A stretch of DNA of 59,545 nt from Thiotrichales bacterium 19S3-11 (GCA_021713295.1 JAKJJU010000016.1:1-59545), one strand, 5' to 3'. Numbered from the stretch's first letter, positions 47,259 to 56,706 are shown. Translations and numbers: made by a program. Notes: generated from the letters alone by a model not told the origin.

Positions 47259-47543
47259 TTATTTTTCAGATTTATTGAGATTATTTACTTCAGATACAGA
47301 GCAGATATTATGGGGATTAATTTGTGATAATGTGGCATTACCATTTTGGATTTTATCTAATGTTGAAGTATCTACTGTAACAATTACATACGTTTGAGAG
47401 TTAAAAAAATTAAAGTCATTTGATTTTAGTTCATTTTGCTTGCTAGTTTGCAATTCGTTATTAGCACTTTGTTTATCTACATGCCTTGAAACAACTTGAT
47501 TATTTTGTATCTTTTGAGCATAAGATATGAATTGAGGCTTCAT
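47259..47543 (-). CDS. Small hypothetical protein
   Basis: 94 residues, polar, no membrane segment or recognised family. It lies 25 bases after the stop of the 47569-48033 gene on the same strand, so it is likely co-transcribed. The ribosome site is weak. A central hydrophobic strand (TYVIVTVDTS) is the only structured-looking part. Confidence 0.4.
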   Translation of the reverse strand: MKPQFISYAQKIQNNQVVSRHVDKQSANNELQTSKQNELKSNDFNFFNSQTYVIVTVDTSTLDKIQNGNATLSQINPHNICSVSEVNNLNKSEK

Positions 47544-47568
47544 AAGTGCAGGTATTTTTGTTTGTCCT

Positions 47569-48033
47569 TTAACTTTCTTGTATATTATCTATTTTGCTTG
47601 TACCTGTTTGTGTTTGTGGGGCTGGAGATATCGTGTTGGGAGGAGAGGTATGATTGATTGTTATTGTGTTTGTATGACTATTGGTTTGAACATAAGGAGT
47701 ATTATTTAATGTTTGTTGTTGAAAAGAGTCTTTAGGTGGGGTAATTATATTCTCAGAGCCAAAGTTGTAAATGTGATCTAAAAAGGACTTTGCCTTGTCT
47801 AAGGCGTTTTGTGCCCTTTCACCACTTGTGAGTCCCAATTGAGGTTTAATATTTAGTTCTTTCGTTAGTTCATCGTATCGATTTTGAATATCACTTTTTG
47901 AGTACTGAAAACTAGTATTTAAATCCAAAATTTGTAAATGGTACTTGATATAATCATCTTTGTTTTCACTTGTCGGCTCGTTATTTAATAAACTAAGTAT
48001 TCTTTGTGGATTGTTTTGATTCTCATTATACAT
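47569..48033 (-). CDS. Hypothetical protein with J-domain-like N-terminus lacking HPD
   Basis: 154 residues, good AAGGGG site. Residues ~30-90 (YHLQILDLNTSFQYSKSDIQNRYDEL then RAQNALDKAKSFLDHIYNF) follow the helix pattern of a J domain: LGL-like, YSxxxIxxxYxxL, then a long helix. The HPD tripeptide needed to stimulate Hsp70 is replaced by IKP. The C-terminal ~55 residues are Thr/Pro/Asn-rich and disordered. Possibly a J-like adaptor or effector. Confidence 0.45.
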   Translation of the reverse strand: MYNENQNNPQRILSLLNNEPTSENKDDYIKYHLQILDLNTSFQYSKSDIQNRYDELTKELNIKPQLGLTSGERAQNALDKAKSFLDHIYNFGSENIITPPKDSFQQQTLNNTPYVQTNSHTNTITINHTSPPNTISPAPQTQTGTSKIDNIQES

Positions 48034-48121
48034 TATTTAACCCCTTATTAGATTGATCGTTTTTACGCATATTAATCCTAGGATATTTGAGAATTTAGGA
48101 GTACCGTCAACTAACGGTATG

Positions 48122-48631
48122 TTAACTATTTAAATTTGTTTTATTAAGGCGCCTATAGAATATTATTAATATAACACAAAGCATTAATGAATAGATTAAT
48201 TCCACTAATTGGGAAGACTCATAGTTTGATGAAGCATGAGTTACTTGAATTAGTTGAAGGGTTGAAAAAAATAGTAAATAAATACTATAAAACCCAACCA
48301 CTGCTGATTTAAATTGGCAGTTTTTCCATAAAGAAATTAGTGAAATGATACAAATAGCAGCTTGTAAAATACCATATTCTATAAACATTGGGGAGTAAGG
48401 CCAGTTTTGAATTTTAGCCATTGATTGTGAATTAAAAATATAAGCACAAGCAATAAAAAGCGAACTTAATGTAATGTTAAAGCCGATATAATAGTTTGTA
48501 TAGATAGTCAGTATATTTTTAGGCTTTAGTATTAATTGATGAAATAAGCCAATAATTAAAGGCACTATTAAAAGTAGCGTATAGAGCGTTGCTGTGCTAA
48601 TTGCGTAAGATATATTAGGATAGTGTGGCAT
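48122..48631 (-). CDS. Hypothetical membrane protein, ~5 helices
   Basis: 169 residues with about five hydrophobic segments (YTLLLIVPLIIGLF, NITLSSLFIACAY, IEYGILQAAICIISLISL, FYSIYLLFFSTLQLI, YSLMLCVILIIF). The family is not recognised. Transcribed away from the BetT gene. An integral inner-membrane protein of unknown role. Confidence 0.6.
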   Translation of the reverse strand: MPHYPNISYAISTATLYTLLLIVPLIIGLFHQLILKPKNILTIYTNYYIGFNITLSSLFIACAYIFNSQSMAKIQNWPYSPMFIEYGILQAAICIISLISLWKNCQFKSAVVGFYSIYLLFFSTLQLIQVTHASSNYESSQLVELIYSLMLCVILIIFYRRLNKTNLNS

Positions 48632-48987
48632 GCTTATTAGTTTCGCATTAAATTGTTTAGGTGTCTTACTCTAACAAATTTTAAGAGCTCATGAAAGCTT
48701 TGGAATAACTACAAATTGTTATTTAGTGCAACCTCTAGGAAAGAGCAGATTCTTTAAAAATATAAAATCTGTACTGTCTGGACAATATACTATAGAAAAA
48801 TTAATAAATACATAACTTTAATAAATCAGACGTTTGTTTGCTTTGCTATTTAATCTTAAGCTTAGAGCTAACTAGTAGATAATAAAAAGCTATGATTTAA
48901 AGCATAACTATCTAATAATCAAGTTAAATTTTCTAATAATAATGTTAGACTTAAGTAGTAATCAACATCATTGGAAATAGTCACAGT
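48632..48987. other. 356-bp divergent intergenic region upstream of betT
   Basis: No open frame, tRNA or repeat is seen. It must hold the promoters of two divergent genes, and is AT-rich in its right half. No BetI-like operator or riboswitch could be recognised. Confidence 0.5.
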
Positions 48988-50958
48988 ATGAATACTAAAC
49001 TAAAAGGAATTTACGCACCGGTTTTTTTTCCATCCATAGCTATTGTGATTTTTTTGACATTAATTGGAATTATTTTTCCGAATAAATCCAATTTGGTTTT
49101 TGCAAACATACAGGTTTGGTTAACAAGTAACTTAGGTTGGTTATATGTTGTCGGTATGGCAGTTTTTCTTTGTGTCTGTATTTTTTTGATGGTTAGTCGT
49201 TTAGGCGATATCAAACTTGGTTCTGATCATGACCAGCCAGAGCATCATAATTTATCATGGTTTGCTATGCTATTTGCTGCAGGAATGGGCATTGGTTTAA
49301 TGTTCTTTTCAGTAGCAGAACCATTAAAGCATTATTTAGCTCCGCCAAATAACATTGAAAGCGAAGTTGATAAAGCGAAAGAAGCGATGAATATAACTTT
49401 TTTCCATTGGGGGCTCGAAGCATGGGGAGTTTATGCGATTGTTGGGTTATCTCTGGCGTACTTTGCTTATCGTCATAAATTGCCTTTATTGCCACGTTCT
49501 GCATTATATCCCATATTTGGTAGGAAAATATTTGGCTTAGTTGGTCACTTAATTGATATATTTGCAATTATTGGTACTATCTTTGGAATAGCAACCTCTT
49601 TGGGGCTGGGTGCAAGTCAAGTCAATGCAGGATTAAATAGTATTTTTCAAGTTCCAGATAATATCAGTATGCAGGTGATAATTATTGTCATTGTGACATT
49701 AGTAGCAACTGGCTCTGTTGCATTGGGACTTCAAAAAGGTATCAAACTATTAAGTAATATAAATTTAACAATTGCTATTGCGTTATTACTATTTATACTT
49801 ACCGTTGGAAGTACGGCTCACCTTTTGCAGTCGTATGTGCAAAATATTGGTGTTTACTTAAGTACAATCGTTCATAAGACATTTAATTTATATGCCTATC
49901 AACATAAGCAAGGTTGGCTAAGTGGCTGGACATTATTTTATTGGGGATGGTGGATTGCGTGGTCGCCATTTGTAGGTATGTTTATTGCCAAAGTATCTAA
50001 GGGGCGGACGATTCGAGAATTTTTAATTGGCGTGTTGTTTATTCCCGTTGGCTTTACTTTTTTATGGATGACAGTATTTGGTAACTTGAGTATTGATATT
50101 ATACAAACTACCGTTGCTGGAAACTTAATTCAAGCAGTTGAAAATAATGTGCCAAAAGCATTGTTTGTTTTTTTTCAGTACTTTCCTTTTTCTTTAGTTA
50201 CTTCCTTAATCGCAATGATTCTAGTAATAATTTTCTTTGTTACCTCAGCAGATTCAGGCGCTTTGGTCATTGATATTATTGCAACGGGTAATGCAGATCA
50301 ATCCGTACTATGGCAAAGGGTTTGTTGGTCTCTATTAGAAGGATTTTTAGCTATATCGCTACTTTATTCTGGTGGTCTAATTGCATTACAAACCGCAACT
50401 ATTGTCAGTGCTTTTCCTTTCTTAATTATATTGTTATTAATGTGTATTGCTTTAGTTAAGGCATTAAGAGAAGACTTTTTAAAAACATCAAGTATTAAAA
50501 CACATAAAACAGTCATACAGTTTGATCATGCAAACGTTAGTTGGCAAAATCGTTTGGATGAATTGTTAAAGACACCAAATTATCAACAAGCAAAGGCGTT
50601 TTTATTTGAAATAGTGCAGCCGGCAATGAAAGAGTTTTTAAGCCAGTTTCAGCAGCATCATCTTAATGCATCATTAGTTACAAAATCAGATACGATCATC
50701 TTAACGATTCCTAAAAAAGATGGTGATAATTTTACCTACAGTGTCAGGTTGCGTTCTTTTTTATTGCCAGGTTTTTTGGAAAAAGAAGCTGTGGATTCAC
50801 ATTACTATAGAGCTGAAGTGTTTCTGGAACACGGGGGGCAGCATTATGATATTATGTATTATTCTAAAATACAGGTCATCTCTGATATTGTTACTCAATA
50901 TGAAAAGCATTTATATTATTTGCATGTGCATACTTGGGAAGATAAATACCTATATTAA
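48988..50958 (+). CDS. betT: BCCT-family choline/betaine transporter
   Basis: 656 residues with about 12 helices. MGIGLMFFSVAEPLKHY and the aromatic box FYWGWWIAWSPFVG are BCCT hallmarks; FFHWGLEAWGVYA is also typical. A ~170-residue cytosolic C-terminal domain (from ~490) matches BetT, which imports choline with protons, rather than the shorter BetP/OpuD forms. No betAB genes are adjacent, so choline may be used for lipid or the substrate may be another betaine. Confidence 0.92.
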   Translation: MNTKLKGIYAPVFFPSIAIVIFLTLIGIIFPNKSNLVFANIQVWLTSNLGWLYVVGMAVFLCVCIFLMVSRLGDIKLGSDHDQPEHHNLSWFAMLFAAGMGIGLMFFSVAEPLKHYLAPPNNIESEVDKAKEAMNITFFHWGLEAWGVYAIVGLSLAYFAYRHKLPLLPRSALYPIFGRKIFGLVGHLIDIFAIIGTIFGIATSLGLGASQVNAGLNSIFQVPDNISMQVIIIVIVTLVATGSVALGLQKGIKLLSNINLTIAIALLLFILTVGSTAHLLQSYVQNIGVYLSTIVHKTFNLYAYQHKQGWLSGWTLFYWGWWIAWSPFVGMFIAKVSKGRTIREFLIGVLFIPVGFTFLWMTVFGNLSIDIIQTTVAGNLIQAVENNVPKALFVFFQYFPFSLVTSLIAMILVIIFFVTSADSGALVIDIIATGNADQSVLWQRVCWSLLEGFLAISLLYSGGLIALQTATIVSAFPFLIILLLMCIALVKALREDFLKTSSIKTHKTVIQFDHANVSWQNRLDELLKTPNYQQAKAFLFEIVQPAMKEFLSQFQQHHLNASLVTKSDTIILTIPKKDGDNFTYSVRLRSFLLPGFLEKEAVDSHYYRAEVFLEHGGQHYDIMYYSKIQVISDIVTQYEKHLYYLHVHTWEDKYLY

Positions 50959-50982
50959 AAATTAACTATAATAGAAATATAG

Positions 50983-51990
50983 GTGATTAAATACTGGTTT
51001 GTTTTGAAAGTGAAGCATAATAAATTGTTGCAGTTTTGCTTGATACTATTAATTCTTCTACCATATAGTTTGTATGCATCTAGCGATTCTAATACTAATA
51101 AAACGTATGATGATAAAAAAGGATATAGTTCATTAGCATTAGTTAAGGGTAATAAAGTTCGTCTATATAGTAAACTTAAAGTTGGTAATCAATCGCCCGA
51201 AGTATTAGTTATAGTTGATACTGGTTCTTCTTGGCTATTACTTGAAGAGCGTTTTGTTTCAGATTATCAAGAGACGGGGCGAACGATAAAAACAGGTTAT
51301 GGCTATAACAAAGGCACAAAACATGTAGTAGGGAAATTGGTTTATGCCGATGTCACATTAAATAGTATTCCTAAATTAATTGCAAAAAAAGTGCCGATTA
51401 TTATGGTTCCAAATGGCAGTATCAAAGGAATAAGTGGCATTTTAGGACTCAAAATTAATACCCAAAACTCGTTATTGAATTACTTACCTAAGCCATATAA
51501 TGAGGTGGTAATAATCGATGCTCCAAATAAGAAACTAACCTTTACTAAATCATCTAAGTCCTTATTAAAAAATTACCAGACATTTAAACTCAGAAAAGGC
51601 GGGTGTAGTAATCTAGCTGCACCGATTATACCAATTAATCAGGTTAAATGCTGGCAGCCCGGTAAAATTCCAATTACTTATACATTCGTTGACGATAAAG
51701 GTAATGTAATTTTAAAAAATACCTTTGGAACATTATTTGACTCAGGAGGCGTAAATACTCAATTTGCTCTAGCTAAGCTGCCTAATGTTTTAGAAAAAAA
51801 TTCAAAGGATGGTTATTTAAAAGGAAAGATTAAATCAGCAGTTTTTGTTGGTACAAACTATCAAATTCCAACGACAGAGCACATTAAAATTACTAAGAGT
51901 ATGTCAAATCATATTAACTCTGGCTATTTATTATTTTATGATCGTACCGTGTTATTTGACACAGTATTAGGTGTCGTAGGTATTAAGTGA
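50983..51990 (+). CDS. Exported pepsin-like (A1) aspartic protease homologue
   Basis: 335 residues from GTG 50983; a GTG at 51010 is an alternative and neither has a good ribosome site. A signal peptide (LLQFCLILLILLPYSLYA) is followed by two half-site motifs: VDTGSSW with Asp79 and FDSGG with Asp253. GISGILGL matches the pepsin DGILGL segment. Two DTG/DSG motifs 174 residues apart in one chain mean a two-lobed pepsin fold, not a retropepsin. Such enzymes are rare in bacteria. The periplasm or outside of the cell is the likely place of action. Confidence 0.7.
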   Translation: MIKYWFVLKVKHNKLLQFCLILLILLPYSLYASSDSNTNKTYDDKKGYSSLALVKGNKVRLYSKLKVGNQSPEVLVIVDTGSSWLLLEERFVSDYQETGRTIKTGYGYNKGTKHVVGKLVYADVTLNSIPKLIAKKVPIIMVPNGSIKGISGILGLKINTQNSLLNYLPKPYNEVVIIDAPNKKLTFTKSSKSLLKNYQTFKLRKGGCSNLAAPIIPINQVKCWQPGKIPITYTFVDDKGNVILKNTFGTLFDSGGVNTQFALAKLPNVLEKNSKDGYLKGKIKSAVFVGTNYQIPTTEHIKITKSMSNHINSGYLLFYDRTVLFDTVLGVVGIK

Positions 51991-52088
51991 TAATGTCATT
52001 AGAGAGAAATTTAGTCTATTCTTACTTGACATTAACAGCATCATTATGTAGCGTTACATGAGTACTAATCTATTTTGGAGATAATTTA

Positions 52089-52376
52089 ATGAGTGTTAAG
52101 TTCGGATGGCAGCAGTTTATTCAATTAATTCATAATACTAAGAATGATATCGTAGAGCTAGATCAATTATTAGATTTTTTATTAACTGATGAAGAAAAAA
52201 CTCAAATGGCCAAGCGTGTTATATTAACTAATTATCTAATATATAGTGATAAGACTCAAAGAACTATTGCTAAAGAGCTTGAAGTAAGCCTAACAACTAT
52301 TACTCGTTGTTCAAATTTGCTCAAGCATACTTCAGATGAAATAAAGCAACAATTTGATTTTGACTTGGAAGAATAA
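52089..52376 (+). CDS. trpR: Trp operon repressor
   Basis: 95 residues. The TrpR helices are recognisable: WQQFIQLI, LLTDEEKTQMAKRV, QRTIAKELEVSLTTITRCSNLLK. The TITR segment keeps the Thr and Arg that bind tryptophan; the following Gly of E. coli is Cys. TTTTGGAG precedes ATG. It directly abuts trpE (TAA-ATG). A TTGACA at 52026-52031 is a likely -35; GTACTAATC (about 52062) is at best half a trp operator. It probably autoregulates the trpRE-G unit. Confidence 0.9.
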   Translation: MSVKFGWQQFIQLIHNTKNDIVELDQLLDFLLTDEEKTQMAKRVILTNYLIYSDKTQRTIAKELEVSLTTITRCSNLLKHTSDEIKQQFDFDLEE

Positions 52377-53879
52377 ATGATAGAAGTTAAAAGTAAACTA
52401 CGAAAGCTGGATCGATTTGTTAATGCAAATGATGCCTATTTAAAATTACGCAAAGTATTATCAGAAGATGAGCTATTTTTGCTAGAGTCCTTATCAGGCT
52501 CAAAAGCGGATAAGAATAAAGTATTAGTTGGGTTTAATCCGATGCTAAGCTTAATTCTACAAAAGAGTCAGCTGAAAATTATTGGTAATGAGTATTTAGC
52601 AGAACTTGTAATTAAAGAAATTACTGAAAAATTAGATTTACCTATAATTAATAAAAATCAGTTTAAACTTATTGATATTCATGAACTAATTAAAACTTTA
52701 AGAGTCATTGAGTCACTGTTTGAAATTGAATATTTAGGTAGTCATCGTGGCTTTCAATTTGGTTTTTTTGGATATATTGATGGCGGTATTAATAGTTCAT
52801 TTGAGAATAATTTAAGCTCAGATAAAGATCATAATATCGACTTGCCGGATTTGAATTTGAGTATATACCAAGGGCTTGTCTATAGCGATTTAGTTAGTAA
52901 AAGTACATCACTTATTATTAATCAAATACAGGGAGCACCTTGTTATTCTCGTCAATCTATTCAGACGCTATTGATTGATGAAGAGATGATTCCATACGAT
53001 ATAATTGATGATGAAAAAGTACCAAAAGTTGAAAATCAAACCTCATTTGCTGAGCATAAATTACTTTCAGAAAAAGTAGAAAAAATAAAATATTCTATTG
53101 CAGAATTTGCTGAGCATAAATTACTTTCAGAAAAAGTAGAAAAAATAAAATATTCTATTGCAGATGGTGAAATTTTTCAGGCTTTTGTTAATCAGCAGGT
53201 TTCGATGACATCAAGTATTGCACCGTTTGATGTCTATCAAAGGCTTTGTAAAATAGCACCTGCGCCTTATATGTATTATGCTAACTTTAATACATACAGT
53301 ATCATTGGTGCCTCACCTGAATTACTAATGAAGTTAGAAGATGACACTATTACAATGCGACCGGTCTCTAGTTGTGTTTATAAAAATGATTGTGATCATG
53401 TGTTATTAAAAAAAGAGCATTTATTGCTAGCTGATTTATGCAGAAATGATGTTGCAAAAATATCGGTTTCAGGAAGTTTAAAAATAAATGAGTATGCGAC
53501 TAAAGAATCTGATTCACATCAGCTAAAATTGGTTTCTGATATTAGCGGTCAATGTTCAGAAAAATATGATAAATATGAAGTGTTATTTTCATTATTACCG
53601 CCTGTTGTTTTAACAGGTGCACCAAGGGCAAATTTAGCTTCACTATCTTTGAAGTTTTCTCAGAAGTCATACTGTAGTGGGTGTATTGGCTTTATAGATT
53701 TTAGAGATATTATACAAACAGCACTTTGTGTTAGAACATTAATTTACCAAAAAGGGTTATATACAGCATGTGCGGCGTCAAATGTGATGGCGGATTCATC
53801 ATTGGATGTAGTGATTAATAAAATAGAAAATATATTAAACCCAATGCTAAAAGCAATTAAAGGGAGTTCGCAGATATGA
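52377..53879 (+). CDS. trpE: Anthranilate synthase component I-like, degenerate
   Basis: 500 residues. FLLES at 34-38 fits the TrpE tryptophan-binding LLES. SPELLMKLE, KKEHLLLADLCRNDVAKI, LVSDISG, TGAPRANL and a C-terminal CAASNVMADSS follow the chorismate-enzyme order. However RPxAGTxPRG reads RPVSSCVYK, SHVxH reads SHQLK, and GAGIVxDSxPExEY is lost. A 60-bp tandem duplication adds residues 244-263 just before DGEIFQAF. Activity as anthranilate synthase is doubtful. Overlaps trpG by 4 bases. Confidence 0.82.
   Translation: MIEVKSKLRKLDRFVNANDAYLKLRKVLSEDELFLLESLSGSKADKNKVLVGFNPMLSLILQKSQLKIIGNEYLAELVIKEITEKLDLPIINKNQFKLIDIHELIKTLRVIESLFEIEYLGSHRGFQFGFFGYIDGGINSSFENNLSSDKDHNIDLPDLNLSIYQGLVYSDLVSKSTSLIINQIQGAPCYSRQSIQTLLIDEEMIPYDIIDDEKVPKVENQTSFAEHKLLSEKVEKIKYSIAEFAEHKLLSEKVEKIKYSIADGEIFQAFVNQQVSMTSSIAPFDVYQRLCKIAPAPYMYYANFNTYSIIGASPELLMKLEDDTITMRPVSSCVYKNDCDHVLLKKEHLLLADLCRNDVAKISVSGSLKINEYATKESDSHQLKLVSDISGQCSEKYDKYEVLFSLLPPVVLTGAPRANLASLSLKFSQKSYCSGCIGFIDFRDIIQTALCVRTLIYQKGLYTACAASNVMADSSLDVVINKIENILNPMLKAIKGSSQI
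53045..53164 (+). repeat. Exact 60-bp tandem duplication inside trpE
   Basis: Units 53045-53104 and 53105-53164 are identical. The 20-codon unit is duplicated in frame, repeating FAEHKLLSEKVEKIKYSIA. No base differs between copies, so the event is recent or copies are homogenised. Confidence 0.97.
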
Positions 53880-54481
53880 TTGAATTAAAGTTATTGATAG
53901 TTAGTAGTGAAAATGTGTTCTCAGATGTTATAAGCCATTTATTAAATGATTTATGTGTGAAATCAGACGTTATATCCTTATCTGAATTGAAAAACTCAAT
54001 AGAAATAATTAAGCAATATGATGGGCTAATTTATGCTGGGGGTGGAGAAGCATCCAATCAAAGTGATGATCATCAAATTATTAAGCAACTAAAACAACAG
54101 TTACCAATCTTTGGTGTTGGTTCAGGTATGCAAGCAATTGTTTGTGCATTTGGCGGAAGGCTTGTAAAGTCACAAAAACCAGTTTTCGGAGAGAATAGTA
54201 TGATTTCTCATTTAAACAAAGGTGTTTTTATAAATTTGCCAAAACGTTTTAATGTCGTGCGCTATCATGCATTTATCGTAGATAAAAATACATTCCCTAA
54301 TAATGAGCTTATGATTACAGCAGAAGAAGAAAATGACTGCTCAATAATGGCGATTAAGCATCGAGTTTATCCTATAGAGGGTGTACAATTTAACCCTGAG
54401 AGTATTCAAACTAATTATGGTAAGGAGCTATTTGAAGCATTTGTGCAAACGGTTAAATCAACTAAATTAAGTTATGCTTAA
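53876..54481 (+). CDS. trpG: TrpG-like glutamine amidotransferase, catalytically dead
   Basis: 201 residues with class I amidotransferase order, but the key residues are changed. The nucleophile loop GVCLGxQ reads GVGSGMQ (Gly82 for Cys), and GVQFHPES reads GVQFNPES (Asn173 for His); Glu175 remains. The N-terminal SPGPGxP loop is AGGGEAS. It cannot hydrolyse glutamine by the known mechanism. Coupled to trpE by an ATGA overlap, so it may serve only as a structural partner, with ammonia or no synthase reaction at all. Confidence 0.85.
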   Translation: MIELKLLIVSSENVFSDVISHLLNDLCVKSDVISLSELKNSIEIIKQYDGLIYAGGGEASNQSDDHQIIKQLKQQLPIFGVGSGMQAIVCAFGGRLVKSQKPVFGENSMISHLNKGVFINLPKRFNVVRYHAFIVDKNTFPNNELMITAEEENDCSIMAIKHRVYPIEGVQFNPESIQTNYGKELFEAFVQTVKSTKLSYA

Positions 54482-55647
54482 ACTTTATGGCCTAATACGT
54501 CTATGTAAATATTTTCTAATTTATTAACCCACTTTTGCCATGTATAATTTTCTAAAATATGTGATCTTGCATTAGACTTCATAAAACTATAATCAGATGG
54601 GTTAGTGATTATATCATCAATTTTTTGTGCATAAAGATCTGCATTTTCAAAATCATCTAACAAAATACCCGTTTGTTGGTCGATCACTGACTTGGCAATA
54701 CCGCCAACTCGATTACTAATGATAATAGAACCAGATGACATCGCCTCAATCATAATCATTCCTTGAGGCTCAGCAAGAGAAGGGCAGACGATGACATTTG
54801 ATATATTAAACCATTGATTTAAACTTTGGTGGGAGCAAGGTTCTAAATCAAGTAATTTATGATCTTTTTTAAGCTTTGATCTTAACTGATATGCGTTTTT
54901 ATAACTTTCTAAGTGTGTGTTATTTTCGTTAATATCCGCGCCAATTGCTATACCGATAACGTGTGGGTATTTTTTTGTTAATTTATCTAACATTGCTAAA
55001 AAAGTATGAAACCCTTTTATATTTTGTTTCCTGCCCGCAAAAGTTATAACAAATAATTTATTTGAAATTTGATTCTGATGTTTATATTGATTAATTTCTT
55101 GATCAGTCAGTGGTGTAAATATAGTGGTATCAACGGCATTTGAAACAACTGAAATTTTATTTTTTGGAAAGCCATTCTTTATCATCCTATCTTTGATAAA
55201 GTCAGATGCAGCAATATAAAAATTTGCCTCTCCTAGTTTTTCATTATAGGAGCGGCCAGATATATGTGCATGCAAAATAATTGGAGTGTGTCGATTATAG
55301 TTGCGAAATTTATTAACATTAAAGTCTAACTGATGAATATGAAGTAAATCTGCTTTAATTTTTTTGAGATAATTTGCAGCGACTTTCTCTAGGGGGTATG
55401 GGTTTAGTTTAGTAATTTTAGTAAAAAGCTTTTTATAAAGTTTACTGTGTTCATAGCGATAAATAGGAATTTGATGATAGCATTGATACGGCGTTAAGGT
55501 TTCTAGCGCAGAGAGTATTGATGGTGAAAAAAGTTTGGATGATAATAATTCAGTTTGTTTCATTGCCACAATTGCAGGTGCAAACCCTCTTTGATCAGGT
55601 ACTGCACCGTGAGGAATATAGATAAGTGGTTTAATTTTTCTATCCAT
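54478..55647 (-). CDS. Glycosyltransferase family 4
   Basis: 389 residues, GT-B fold. NKISVVSNAVDTTIF, ITFAGRKQNIKG and the donor-site EPQGMIMIEAMSSGSIIISNRVGG (EX7E) with NYTWQKWV at the end are typical GT4. Convergent with trpG, with 4 bases of overlap. Likely adds a sugar to LPS or another envelope glycan; donor and acceptor are unknown. Confidence 0.88.
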   Translation of the reverse strand: MDRKIKPLIYIPHGAVPDQRGFAPAIVAMKQTELLSSKLFSPSILSALETLTPYQCYHQIPIYRYEHSKLYKKLFTKITKLNPYPLEKVAANYLKKIKADLLHIHQLDFNVNKFRNYNRHTPIILHAHISGRSYNEKLGEANFYIAASDFIKDRMIKNGFPKNKISVVSNAVDTTIFTPLTDQEINQYKHQNQISNKLFVITFAGRKQNIKGFHTFLAMLDKLTKKYPHVIGIAIGADINENNTHLESYKNAYQLRSKLKKDHKLLDLEPCSHQSLNQWFNISNVIVCPSLAEPQGMIMIEAMSSGSIIISNRVGGIAKSVIDQQTGILLDDFENADLYAQKIDDIITNPSDYSFMKSNARSHILENYTWQKWVNKLENIYIDVLGHKV

Positions 55648-55722
55648 AGTTTAACTGATTTTAATGTACTTATAAAAATAATGAGTTTGATTAAAAAGGT
55701 ATTTTACTAGGGAGCACAGTCG

Positions 55723-55781
55723 TTGTCTAAATTTTTATACGCTTATATTCCGAAAACTTTCAATAAAGAAAGTCTAGACAA
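55723..55781. promoter_or_regulatory. Nested inverted repeats in the proQ upstream region
   Basis: TTGTCTA (55723-55729) pairs with TAGACAA (55775-55781), and inside it ACTTTC (55756-55761) pairs with GAAAGT (55768-55773). The structure lies 100 bases before proQ and could fold in its leader or be an operator. No long T run follows, so a terminator is unlikely. Confidence 0.35.
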
Positions 55782-55881
55782 ATGAATATTCTTCGATTAC
55801 CCTTTGAATACTTTGTGATAAGGGAGATATTTCCCAGATTAAAAATGTAATAAATACGAACGAATTTGTATAAGGTCTAAA

Positions 55882-56706
55882 ATGTCTGACGGAAGAAAAA
55901 AATTAAGTGCATTTGAGCAGCTAAAATCGCTAGTTAAAGGTAAAAAAAGCACAACGCAAACAGAAAAAAATACAAATAAACATCAAGTAAAATCAGATGC
56001 TACAAATCGGACAGATAGAAAACCGAATGCTAAGCGCTTATCACAACAAAGAACTCATAGTGGAAGCTATAATCAGCAAATGCGTACACCTCAATTTGGC
56101 CAGAAAATGGGGCGTCAGCAACAAACTTCACAGCCAAGTGTTTCGAAAGATGCTACAGTGACGGTTGCCGTTAACCTGCAGGATCAAATGGAAGTTGAAT
56201 CACGTCGTTTATTTGGGTGGTTATGTCGTAACTTCCCTGGGTGTTTTAATCCAAAAGCAAAAAAACCATTAAAAGTCGGTATTAATGATGATATTGTTAC
56301 TGCATTTTTAGCGCGGACTCAAAGACAAATTCATTTTGGTGTGCTAACTAGAGTTTTACGTCGTTATGTTGGGGATCAAGCCTATCAAAGAGCTATTCTT
56401 GAGCATAAACAACGCTTTAATTTAGAAGGTGAAGCAGTTGAAGATATCTCAGATGAACATCTTGAGCACGCTCAAGTTCGTTTAGAAGAACTTCAGGAGA
56501 AAGCACGCTTAAGAGCACAAGGTATCGACCCAAGAACAGTAATGGCTAAAAAAGAAGAACAAGCTACCGATGCGTTAGAACAGGTCGAACCCTTAATTGA
56601 AGAAAGTACACAGATAGATGAAGTAAACTTAGAGTCTGATGTTGTAGAAGAATCTGAAAATGAATTAGAAATCACTAAGCAGAAAGATACTGATTCAAAT
56701 GAATAA
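55882..56706 (+). CDS. proQ: ProQ/FinO-domain RNA chaperone
   Basis: 274 residues. A basic, disordered N-terminus (1-95) precedes the FinO domain (about 107-200), with [25 protein letters not shown] and [14 protein letters not shown] charged acidic C-terminus follows. It binds small and messenger RNAs. The position of the domain, with a long basic leader, differs from E. coli ProQ, where it is N-terminal, and is more like proximal variants such as RocC. Overlaps prfC by 8 bases. Confidence 0.88.
   Translation: MSDGRKKLSAFEQLKSLVKGKKSTTQTEKNTNKHQVKSDATNRTDRKPNAKRLSQQRTHSGSYNQQMRTPQFGQKMGRQQQTSQPSVSKDATVTVAVNLQDQMEVESRRLFGWLCRNFPGCFNPKAKKPLKVGINDDIVTAFLARTQRQIHFGVLTRVLRRYVGDQAYQRAILEHKQRFNLEGEAVEDISDEHLEHAQVRLEELQEKARLRAQGIDPRTVMAKKEEQATDALEQVEPLIEESTQIDEVNLESDVVEESENELEITKQKDTDSNE

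Noticed and set aside
51991-52088. trp attenuator leader peptide
   Set aside because: No short frame with tandem Trp codons and no terminator hairpin before trpR.
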